The notes under the pieces are model-generated. The model was not told the origin of the DNA, searched no databases, and saw only the letters and a list, made by a program, of their open reading frames with translations. 64,000 nt of DNA from an uncultured Muribaculaceae bacterium (GTDB lineage Bacteria; Bacteroidota; Bacteroidia; Bacteroidales; Muribaculaceae), in the NCBI GenBank assembly GCA_958439725.1, contig CAUBWJ010000009.1, positions 21,859 to 85,858 on the forward strand, written 5' to 3'. Within the stretch, counting starts at the first letter, position 1. The number at the start of each line of letters is the position of its first letter. Made by a program: the position numbers and the translations under genes. Below, one piece after another: positions 35,637 through 42,795 of the stretch.

Positions 35637-36224
35637 TCAGGCTTTGGTTTTCTTGGGCGAGATCATGATGATCATGCGCTTACCCTCGAGCACCGGCATC
35701 TGCTCAACTTTGCCGTATTCCTCAAGGTCGTTGGCGAAACGGAGCAAAAGCACCTCGCCCTGTTCCTTGAAGAGGATGGAGCGGCCGCGGAAGAAAACGT
35801 AGGCTTTCACCTTGGCGCCGTCCTGAAGGAAGCCGATGGCATGTTTGAGCTTGAAGTTATAGTCATGGTCGTCGGTCTGGGGTCCGAAACGGATCTCCTT
35901 CACCACAACCTTGGTGGCCTTGGCTTTCTGCTCTTTCTGATGTTTCTTCTGCTGATAGAGGAATTTCTGATAATCGAGCACCTTGCACACCGGAGGAGCG
36001 GCGTTGGGCGAGATTTCAATCAGATCGAGCCCCTGGGCCTCGGCTATCTTCAGGGCCTCCTGAATGGGGTATATGCCTGTCTCTACGTTGTCACCGACCA
36101 GACGTACCTCGCGGGCACGAATGCGTTCGTTGATTGCGTGAAGGTCTTTGGGTGCGTTGCCGCCCCTGCGGGAAGGGCCGTTGTTATCGCGACGCGGACC
36201 CGGTACAAAAGGTTTTTTCTCCAT
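35637..36224 (-). CDS. infC: Translation initiation factor IF-3
   Basis: 195 residues with the IF3 N domain (NERIRAREVRLVGDNVETGIYP), the linker PPVCKVLDYQKFLYQQKKHQ and the C domain (IRFGPQTDDHDYNFKLKHA). It keeps the 30S subunit free and checks the start codon. Its ATG follows the thrS TGA with no gap, implying translational coupling. Unlike the AUU start used by E. coli infC, this one is AUG. Confidence 0.97.
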   Translation of the reverse strand: MEKKPFVPGPRRDNNGPSRRGGNAPKDLHAINERIRAREVRLVGDNVETGIYPIQEALKIAEAQGLDLIEISPNAAPPVCKVLDYQKFLYQQKKHQKEQKAKATKVVVKEIRFGPQTDDHDYNFKLKHAIGFLQDGAKVKAYVFFRGRSILFKEQGEVLLLRFANDLEEYGKVEQMPVLEGKRMIIMISPKKTKA

Positions 36225-38171
36225 TCAGTGAGTAGGATTATTAGTCATGTTTTTGACCTCATCAGCCAAAAGTTCTGCAAAGGTAGCAATTTTCATCGTT
36301 CCTTTATCACCTTCGCCCTGTTTTCTTACTGAAATTGTGCCATTTTCTGCTTCTTTTTCGCCTACTACGAGCATATAGGGTATCCGTCGCAGTTCGTTGT
36401 CGCGAATTTTCTTGCCTATTTTCTCGTTTCGGTCGTCGACGGTCACGCGCACGTCGGCCTCGTCGAGCTGACGGGCCACCTCATGGGCGTAGTCGTTGAA
36501 TTTCTCGCTGATGGGAAGCACAATTGCCTGGTCGGGGGTGAGCCACAGCGGGAAGCGTCCGGCGGTGTGCTCAAGAAGCACGGCCACGAATCGCTCCATC
36601 GAGCCGAAGGGCGCGCGGTGAATCATCACGGGGCGGTGTTTCTGGTTGTCGCTGCCGGTATACTCAAGCTGGAAGCGCTCGGGAAGGTTATAGTCCACCT
36701 GGATGGTTCCCAGCTGCCAGCGGCGTCCCAGGGCGTCCTTCACCATGAAGTCGAGCTTCGGGCCGTAGAATGCAGCCTCGCCCAGTTCGGTGCGGGCCTT
36801 CAGGCCTTTTTCCTGACATGCCTCTATGATAGCCTGCTCGGCAAGATGCCAGTTCTCGTCGCTGCCTATGTATTTCTGCTTGTTGTTGGGGTCGCGGAGC
36901 GAGATCTGAGCCTCGTAGTTTTCGAAGTTGAGAGCCTTGAAGATGTAGAATATGATGTCCATCACCTTCAGGAACTCCTCTTTTATCTGCTCGGGAGCGC
37001 AGAATATGTGGGCGTCGTCCTGCGTAAAGCCGCGCACGCGGGTCAGACCGTGAAGCTCACCGCTCTGCTCATAGCGGTAAACGGTGCCGAACTCGGCCAG
37101 ACGCATGGGGAGGTCGCGGTAGCTGCGGGGCGACGAGCGGTAAATCTCGCAGTGATGCGGGCAGTTCATGGGTTTGAGCAGATACTCCTCCCCTTCCTCG
37201 GGTGTGTGGATGGGCTGGAAGGAGTCTTTGCCGTATTTTGCATAATGGCCGGAGGTCACATAGAGATTCTTGTTGCCGATATGGGGGGTGATCACCTGCA
37301 GATAGCCGTAACGTTTCTGGATTTTGCGGAGGAACTGCTCCAGACGGTCGCGGAGAGCGGCGCCCTTGGGAAGCCACAGGGGCAGACCGGCACCCACGTT
37401 CTGTGAGAATGTGAAGAGTTCCATCTCTTTGCCGAGTTTGCGGTGGTCGCGTTTCTTAGCCTCCTCAAGCAGCGCCAGATACTCGTCGAGCATCTTCTGC
37501 TTGGGGAAAGTGATGCCGTAAACCCTCACGAGCTGATTGCGCTTCTCATCGCCGCGCCAATAGGCGCCGGCAAGTGACATCACCTTGGCTGCCTTGATGG
37601 GAGCGGTGGTGGGGATATGCGGGCCGCGGCACAGGTCGGTGAACTCGCCCTGTGTATATGTGGTTATGGTGCCGTCCTCAAGTTCGGATATAAGCTCGCA
37701 CTTGTATTCCTCGCCACGGTCACCGAACATTTTCAGCGCGTCGGCTTTGGATATCTCCTTTCTTACTATGGGCTGTTTCGTGCGCGCCAGTTCAAGCATC
37801 TTCTGCTCGATTTTGGGGAAATCGGCGGCTGTGATTTCATGTTCTCCGGGGTCTATGTCGTAATAGAAACCGTTTTCAATAGCCGGTCCTATGCCGAATT
37901 TCACGCCGGGATAAAGCTGCTGAAGGGCCTCGGCGAGAAGGTGCGCCGAGCTGTGCCAGAAAGCATGTTTGCCCTCCGGATCGTCCCACTTGTAAAGACG
38001 CACTTCGGCATCCTCGGTTACCGGACGGGAAAGATCCCATTCCTTGCCGTTGACGCTCGCGGCCAGCACATCCTGCGCAAGGCGCTGGCTTATGCTCTCG
38101 GCAATCTGAAGAGGGGTGACACCACTTTCAAACTGTCGGGTCGAGCCGTCGGGAAATGTAATGTTTATCAT
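36225..38171 (-). CDS. thrS: Threonyl-tRNA synthetase
   Basis: 648 residues. TGS domain (MINITFPDGSTRQFESG), editing domain with HSSAHLLAEAL and a class II catalytic core. Zinc ligands are recognisable as Cys and His in MNCPHHCEIY and His in MIHRAPFGSMERF. First gene of the classic thrS-infC-rpmI-rplT operon. Confidence 0.97.
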   Translation of the reverse strand: MINITFPDGSTRQFESGVTPLQIAESISQRLAQDVLAASVNGKEWDLSRPVTEDAEVRLYKWDDPEGKHAFWHSSAHLLAEALQQLYPGVKFGIGPAIENGFYYDIDPGEHEITAADFPKIEQKMLELARTKQPIVRKEISKADALKMFGDRGEEYKCELISELEDGTITTYTQGEFTDLCRGPHIPTTAPIKAAKVMSLAGAYWRGDEKRNQLVRVYGITFPKQKMLDEYLALLEEAKKRDHRKLGKEMELFTFSQNVGAGLPLWLPKGAALRDRLEQFLRKIQKRYGYLQVITPHIGNKNLYVTSGHYAKYGKDSFQPIHTPEEGEEYLLKPMNCPHHCEIYRSSPRSYRDLPMRLAEFGTVYRYEQSGELHGLTRVRGFTQDDAHIFCAPEQIKEEFLKVMDIIFYIFKALNFENYEAQISLRDPNNKQKYIGSDENWHLAEQAIIEACQEKGLKARTELGEAAFYGPKLDFMVKDALGRRWQLGTIQVDYNLPERFQLEYTGSDNQKHRPVMIHRAPFGSMERFVAVLLEHTAGRFPLWLTPDQAIVLPISEKFNDYAHEVARQLDEADVRVTVDDRNEKIGKKIRDNELRRIPYMLVVGEKEAENGTISVRKQGEGDKGTMKIATFAELLADEVKNMTNNPTH

Positions 38172-38482
38172 TGTCTTTTAATTAGTTATGACATCGTTAG
38201 TGGCTATCTCCGTTCCGGAGCCGCCAAACCGACTGCAAATTTAATCAGTTTCTTTGATTTTCACACACTTCACCTATATTATATTTGGATGAAAGTTAAA
38301 CATTGTAAAGAAAATCCGACTCCAAATGTTAATTTCCGAACATTGAACCCATTGCCCGTGTTTGATTATCGAACGCCGCCACGCCCAATGATACGTCAGG
38401 CCGGCTGTTCCGGGCGCTTACCCAACGCGCCTTGACATTTAAACTCTTAAAGTAATCACACGAATTAAATCACACAACGATT
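38172..38482. other. Divergent control region between thrS and the oxalate genes
   Basis: 311 bp. Minus strand: TAAATTTG at 38236-38243, a -7 candidate for thrS 65 nt from its ATG. Plus strand: TTTG at 38253-38256 and TATATTTG at 38280-38287 (23-nt spacing), a candidate for frc that would leave a 5' leader of about 190 nt. A CTCCG-TTC-CGGAG hairpin sits near 38208-38220. No riboswitch recognised. Confidence 0.5.
38253..38287 (+). promoter_or_regulatory. Candidate promoter for frc-oxc
   Basis: TTTG and TATATTTG with 23-nt spacing, slightly long. It is the only TAnnTTTG match upstream of frc. Confidence 0.4.
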
Positions 38483-39781
38483 ATGAACACAGCCCCTCTA
38501 CAAGGAATCAAGGTGGTGGATTTCACCGAAGTTCAATCCGGTCCTTCATGTACTCAGATGCTCGCCTGGCTTGGCGCGGATGTAGTAAAAATCGAACGTC
38601 CGGGAGTAGGCGACGCTACCCGTAAGGAGCTACAGTTCCTCCCCGACGAGCCCAGCTATTACTTCCTTCAGCTCAACTCCAACAAAAAATCCCTTGCTCT
38701 CGACGCAAAGACCCCCGACGGCAAGGAAATTCTCACCAAGCTTATCAAGGAATGCGATATCTTCGTTGAGAACCTCCATCCCGGAGCAATGGATAAGCTC
38801 GGATTCAGCTGGGAAGCCGTCCATGCACTCAATCCCCGTTGCATCTACGGTACCATCAAAGGTTTCCCCGTATCCTCGAAATATGTCAATCTGAAGGCTT
38901 ACGAACCGGTGGCCCAGGTAACCGCAGGCGCCGCTTCCACCACAGGCTGGTGGCAGGGCCCCGACAATGTGCCTACCCAGAGCGGCGCCGCCCTCGGCGA
39001 CTCCAACTCCGGCATGCACCTTCTTATCGGTCTGCTTACCGCCCTTCTGCAGCGCGAGAAAACGGGAGTAGGCTCGTATGTATACCAGTCGATGCACAAT
39101 GCCTGTCTTAATCTCTGCCGTATCAAGACACGCGACCAGCTCACCCTCGACCGTATCGGCTATCTTACCCAGTTCCCGCAGTACCCCAATGAGAAATTCG
39201 GCGACTTCGTTCCCCGCTCCGGCAACCAGGAAGGTTCAGGCGTTCTCGGCTGGACATACAAATGCAAAGGCTGGGAAACCGACCCCAACGCTTATGTCTA
39301 CGTGATTCTCCAGCGCGGAGCCAAACAGTTTGAACTCGCCGCCAAGGCTCTCGGATTCGAGGACTGGCTCACCAACCCCGATTTCAACACCGCCGACGCA
39401 CGCGACAAACACAAACAGGAAATCTACGCCCGCATCGAGCAGTTCACAATCACAAAGACAAAATACGAAGTCACCGACCTGCTGTCGAAAGCCGGCGTCC
39501 CCGTAGGGCCGGTTCTTTCCACCAAGGAGATTATGGACGACGAGAGTCTCTACGACGGCAATACCCTTGTAAAAATCAATCAGGGTGGAAAAATCGGCGA
39601 ATTCGTCACTGTCGGAGTGCCTTTCACCATCTCTGACTATCAGCCCACCTACGGCCCGTGTCCTACTCTCGGCGGCAACACCACCGAAGTCCTCACCGCA
39701 CTTGGCTACACTCCCGAGCAGATTGATTCGTTTGCCAAGAACGGCACCACGGCGCCCATGCCTAAAGAGGCAGCTAAATAA
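38483..39781 (+). CDS. frc: Formyl-CoA:oxalate CoA-transferase (class III CoA-transferase)
   Basis: Moves CoA from formyl-CoA to oxalate, making the oxalyl-CoA used by the next gene product. 432 residues. The class III nucleophile is Asp173 in SGAALGDSNSGMHL, corresponding to Asp169 of the Oxalobacter enzyme, and KCKGWETD is also shared. Two active-site features differ from the Oxalobacter sequence as I recall it: the glycine-rich loop GGNAGGGGQPG is SGNQEGSGVLG here, and the residue aligned with Trp48 appears to be Glu49. The CoA donor could therefore differ. Followed after 108 bp by oxc, which supports an oxalate role. Confidence 0.88.
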   Translation: MNTAPLQGIKVVDFTEVQSGPSCTQMLAWLGADVVKIERPGVGDATRKELQFLPDEPSYYFLQLNSNKKSLALDAKTPDGKEILTKLIKECDIFVENLHPGAMDKLGFSWEAVHALNPRCIYGTIKGFPVSSKYVNLKAYEPVAQVTAGAASTTGWWQGPDNVPTQSGAALGDSNSGMHLLIGLLTALLQREKTGVGSYVYQSMHNACLNLCRIKTRDQLTLDRIGYLTQFPQYPNEKFGDFVPRSGNQEGSGVLGWTYKCKGWETDPNAYVYVILQRGAKQFELAAKALGFEDWLTNPDFNTADARDKHKQEIYARIEQFTITKTKYEVTDLLSKAGVPVGPVLSTKEIMDDESLYDGNTLVKINQGGKIGEFVTVGVPFTISDYQPTYGPCPTLGGNTTEVLTALGYTPEQIDSFAKNGTTAPMPKEAAK

Positions 39782-39800
39782 AATACGCCCAATAATCTGA

Positions 39801-39854
39801 ACCGGAGCGGCGGAGACCGCGCGACACACATCTGCGGCTGTCCCCCGCTCCGGT
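39801..39854 (+). terminator. Intergenic hairpin between frc and oxc
   Basis: A 10-bp perfect stem (39801-39810 with 39845-39854) and inner pairing, followed by ATATTCTCTTT. It could be a partial terminator or an mRNA-stabilising element within the frc-oxc unit. Confidence 0.55.
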
Positions 39855-39889
39855 ATATTCTCTTTCAACTATTCTCATAACCGATTTTT

Positions 39890-41635
39890 ATGTCAACAAC
39901 ACAACCTGCCTCTCCCGCCACACCGCAGAAACCCGCTCCCCACTTCCCCGAGCAGGTCACAGGAATGTATATTCTCGCGAAGGCGCTTAAAAACGTAGGC
40001 ATAGATACAATGTATGGTCTCGTGGGTATCCCCGTGACCGAATTCGCATATATAGCCCAGGATCTCGGTATACGCTTCATAGGTTTCCGTCATGAACAGC
40101 AGGCCGGCATGGCTGCCGCCACCCACGGCTACCTGACAAAGACTCCCGGCGTACTGCTCACCGTATCCTCTCTCGGATTCATGAACGGCCTTACAGCCAC
40201 CACCAACGCCACTGTCAACTGTTATCCCATGATTCAGATTTCAGGTTCAAGCGTGCGCGAGCCCATAGACCTGGATCAGGGCACATACGAAGGCCTCGAC
40301 CAACTCAACGTGGCAAAGGGCCTGGTGAAGGCAGCCTACCGCGTAAACAAACCCGAGGACATTCCCACCGCAGTGGCCCGCGCTTACCGCGCTGCCGTCA
40401 GCGGCCGTCCCGGCGGTGTCTATCTCGATATCACCACTCCCTGTCTCGGGGCGATAATGGATCATGCCGATGCCGACAAACTCTTCTTTCAGCCCGTCGA
40501 CCCGGCACCCGCCCAGATTCCCTCGTCCCAGGCCGTTGAACGCGCCGTGAGCCTCCTTGCCTCGGCTAAGCGTCCGGCTATCCTTCTGGGCAAAGGCGCA
40601 GCCTACGCCCAGATCGACGACAAAATCAAGCATCTCATCGAATCCACCGGCATTCCGTTCTATCCCATGTCAATGGCCAAGGGCCTCATGCCCGACAACC
40701 ATCCGCTGAGCGCCATCTCCGCACGCTCCACAATCATGGAGCAGGCCGATGTGGTTATGCTGGTGGGAGCGCGCCTGAACTGGCTCCTTTCCCGCGGACA
40801 CGGCAAGTGGAATCCCGAAGGCAAATTCATACAGCTCGACATCGACCCCGAAGAGATTGACTGCAACCGCCCGATAGCGGCTCCCGTTGTGGGCGACCTC
40901 GAAAGCTCGGTCGATGCGATTATCGCCGCCCTCGCCGGCAAGAAACTTGCCATGGATCCGGCATGGGTAAGCGGAATCCAGAGTGAATCAAAGGTCAAGA
41001 ACGCCAAGTTCCTGGAGCGTCTGGAGCCTCAGACGGTTCCCATGACCCACTGGAGCGCCCTGGGAGCCGTGAAGAAAGTGCTCGAAGCCAATCCCGACGT
41101 GATTCTCGTAAACGAAGGCGCCAACACCCTCGACGACACACGCGACTCCGTGGACATGTTCCTGCCACGTCACCGCATTGACTGCGCCACATGGGCCATC
41201 ATGGGCATGGGCATGGGCTCGGCCATAGGCGCGGCGGTCGCCTCCGGTAAAAGCGTGGTTGCCGTGGAAGGCGACAGCGCGTTCGGATTCTCCGGCATGG
41301 ATTTCTCAACTATCTGCAGATACAAACTTCCTGTCACCGTATGTATTTTCAACAACGGCGGCATATACAACGGCATCGGTGTCAATCTGAGCCACGACGG
41401 CGATCCAGCCCCGACAACCCTCGATGTGAAGGCTCGTTACGACAAACTCGGCGACGCATTCGGTGCCACCACTTATTATGTGACCACACCCGCTGAACTC
41501 TTCACAGCACTTACCGAGGCCGTGGCCTCGAAGAAACCCTGTCTGATTGACGTGCAGCTGGCAGCCGACTCAGGCAAAGAAAGCGGTCACATCGGCTATC
41601 TCAATCCAGCATCACTGATTGACGTAACCGTTTAG
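39890..41635 (+). CDS. oxc: Oxalyl-CoA decarboxylase
   Basis: Thiamine-diphosphate enzyme converting oxalyl-CoA to formyl-CoA and CO2. 581 residues. The TPP-activating Glu69 lies in FRHEQQAG; Tyr133 and Glu134 in DQGTYEGLDQLNV match the Tyr120/Glu121 pair of the Oxalobacter enzyme; the cofactor motif runs from GDS (461-463) to NNGG (488-491). The C-terminus ESGHIGYLN resembles the substrate-closing tail ESGRIKSLN. It differs from acetolactate synthase in these positions. An N-terminal extension of about 20 Pro/Ala-rich residues precedes the fold. Paired with frc and an AEC carrier. Confidence 0.93.
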   Translation: MSTTQPASPATPQKPAPHFPEQVTGMYILAKALKNVGIDTMYGLVGIPVTEFAYIAQDLGIRFIGFRHEQQAGMAAATHGYLTKTPGVLLTVSSLGFMNGLTATTNATVNCYPMIQISGSSVREPIDLDQGTYEGLDQLNVAKGLVKAAYRVNKPEDIPTAVARAYRAAVSGRPGGVYLDITTPCLGAIMDHADADKLFFQPVDPAPAQIPSSQAVERAVSLLASAKRPAILLGKGAAYAQIDDKIKHLIESTGIPFYPMSMAKGLMPDNHPLSAISARSTIMEQADVVMLVGARLNWLLSRGHGKWNPEGKFIQLDIDPEEIDCNRPIAAPVVGDLESSVDAIIAALAGKKLAMDPAWVSGIQSESKVKNAKFLERLEPQTVPMTHWSALGAVKKVLEANPDVILVNEGANTLDDTRDSVDMFLPRHRIDCATWAIMGMGMGSAIGAAVASGKSVVAVEGDSAFGFSGMDFSTICRYKLPVTVCIFNNGGIYNGIGVNLSHDGDPAPTTLDVKARYDKLGDAFGATTYYVTTPAELFTALTEAVASKKPCLIDVQLAADSGKESGHIGYLNPASLIDVTV

Positions 41636-41664
41636 ACCAAGCATTTTCACCTTAAATGGTCTCG

Positions 41665-41706
41665 CCGCCGCCGGAATCCTTGTCCGGCGGCGGACCGGGA
41701 TTTTTT
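41665..41706 (+). terminator. Hairpin/terminator between oxc and the AEC carrier gene
   Basis: An 11-bp perfect GC-rich stem (41665-41675 with 41683-41693), then ACCGGGATTTTTT. An alternative weaker fold (AATCC with GGATT, TCC with GGA) would sit directly against the T-tract, so the element could switch. Confidence 0.6.
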
Positions 41707-41741
41707 CAGGACATTCCGTTTAACTGCTAATTGAACCCGTT

Positions 41742-42707
41742 ATGTTACATATAATTCTATACGCAATCGTCCCTATCGTGGTGATTATGCTTGCGGGATA
41801 TATTTCCGGCCGTCGCAAAATCTTTTCGGGTGACGACGCCAAGAAATTCAACAAGGTCGTGCTCGATTACGCCCTCCCCGCCGCCCTTTTCGTTTCAATC
41901 GTACAGTCAAGCCGCGAAATGCTTGCCGCCGACATAAAGCTATCCATCATATCCCTTGTGGTAATCATGGTGTGCTTTATGCTTGTATATTTCATCTTCG
42001 CATATTGCTTTAAAGGAAACAACGGTGCCGACGGTGCCGTGGCCGCCCTTATCAACGGATCGCCCACAATCGGCTTCCTCGGCTTCGCGGTGCTCGAGCC
42101 TATCTTCGGCACCACTCCCGCCGTGGCTCTCGTGGTCGCTATCATAGGCATCGTGGTCAACGCCGTAGGTATCCCCGTAGGCCTCTCCCTTCTCAACGCC
42201 TCCCTGGAAAAGACGCAGGCTCCCGGCAAAAAGGTCAGCGCCTGGACTCCCGTAATCCACGCTCTCGAGCAGCCGGTGGCATGGGCTCCTATCCTGGCCG
42301 TGATTCTGGTGCTCTGCGGGCTGAAATGGCCGGCGTGGGCAAGCCCCTCATTCGACCTTATGGCCAAAGCCAACGCTTCCATGGCCGTGTTCTCCGCAGG
42401 CATCACCCTCTCAGCCATCAAGGTCACCCTCAACTGGCAGGCTATCCTCGGATCCATCCTTAAGCTCATCCTCATGCCGGCCATGGCTCTCATAGCTGGT
42501 CTGATGTTCCACATGGATCCCCTCAACCTCAAGATGCTCGTTGTGGCATGCGCCCTTCCTCCGGCATTCTCCGGCATCATTATCGCCGACGAATACGACA
42601 CCTACGTGGCCACCGGCACCTCATCCCTTACTCTCAGCGTAATCCTCTTCGTCGGGTTCTGTCCGCTCTGGATCTGGATTACCGACCTTTGCCTCAAAGC
42701 ATTCTGA
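41742..42707 (+). CDS. AEC (auxin efflux carrier) family transporter, candidate oxalate/formate carrier
   Basis: 321 residues with about 10 TM helices in the two inverted halves of the AEC/BART fold (MLHIILYAIVPIVVIMLAGY; conserved NGSPTIGFLGFAVL and ALPPAFSGIIIADEYD). Bacterial AEC proteins move malate, malonate and other dicarboxylates. Its place 106 bp after oxc suggests that it imports oxalate, perhaps exchanging it for formate as the unrelated MFS protein OxlT does in Oxalobacter; this is inference from context only. Confidence 0.82.
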   Translation: MLHIILYAIVPIVVIMLAGYISGRRKIFSGDDAKKFNKVVLDYALPAALFVSIVQSSREMLAADIKLSIISLVVIMVCFMLVYFIFAYCFKGNNGADGAVAALINGSPTIGFLGFAVLEPIFGTTPAVALVVAIIGIVVNAVGIPVGLSLLNASLEKTQAPGKKVSAWTPVIHALEQPVAWAPILAVILVLCGLKWPAWASPSFDLMAKANASMAVFSAGITLSAIKVTLNWQAILGSILKLILMPAMALIAGLMFHMDPLNLKMLVVACALPPAFSGIIIADEYDTYVATGTSSLTLSVILFVGFCPLWIWITDLCLKAF

Positions 42708-42715
42708 TAGCTAAG

Positions 42716-42762
42716 CTTTACTTATAGGCCCTATATGGCATATAGGGCCTATAAGTAAAGCC
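42716..42762. promoter_or_regulatory. 47-bp perfect palindrome between the carrier gene and por
   Basis: Arms of 23 bp (42716-42738 and 42740-42762) match perfectly around one central base. Nested inside are two near-palindromic 13-mers, TATAGGCCCTATA (42724-42736) and TATAGGGCCTATA (42742-42754), 18 bp apart centre to centre. No T-tract follows. It may be a regulator-binding site, an mRNA processing hairpin or a terminator of unusual form. Confidence 0.6.
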
Positions 42763-42795
42763 ACTTTCACCGGCATAAACCCTTTCAGCATCATT

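Noticed and set aside
38483..42707. Horizontal transfer of the oxalate genes
   Set aside because: Codon use and GC content look like those of the neighbours and there are no mobility genes or repeats at the edges, so the sequence alone gives no support.
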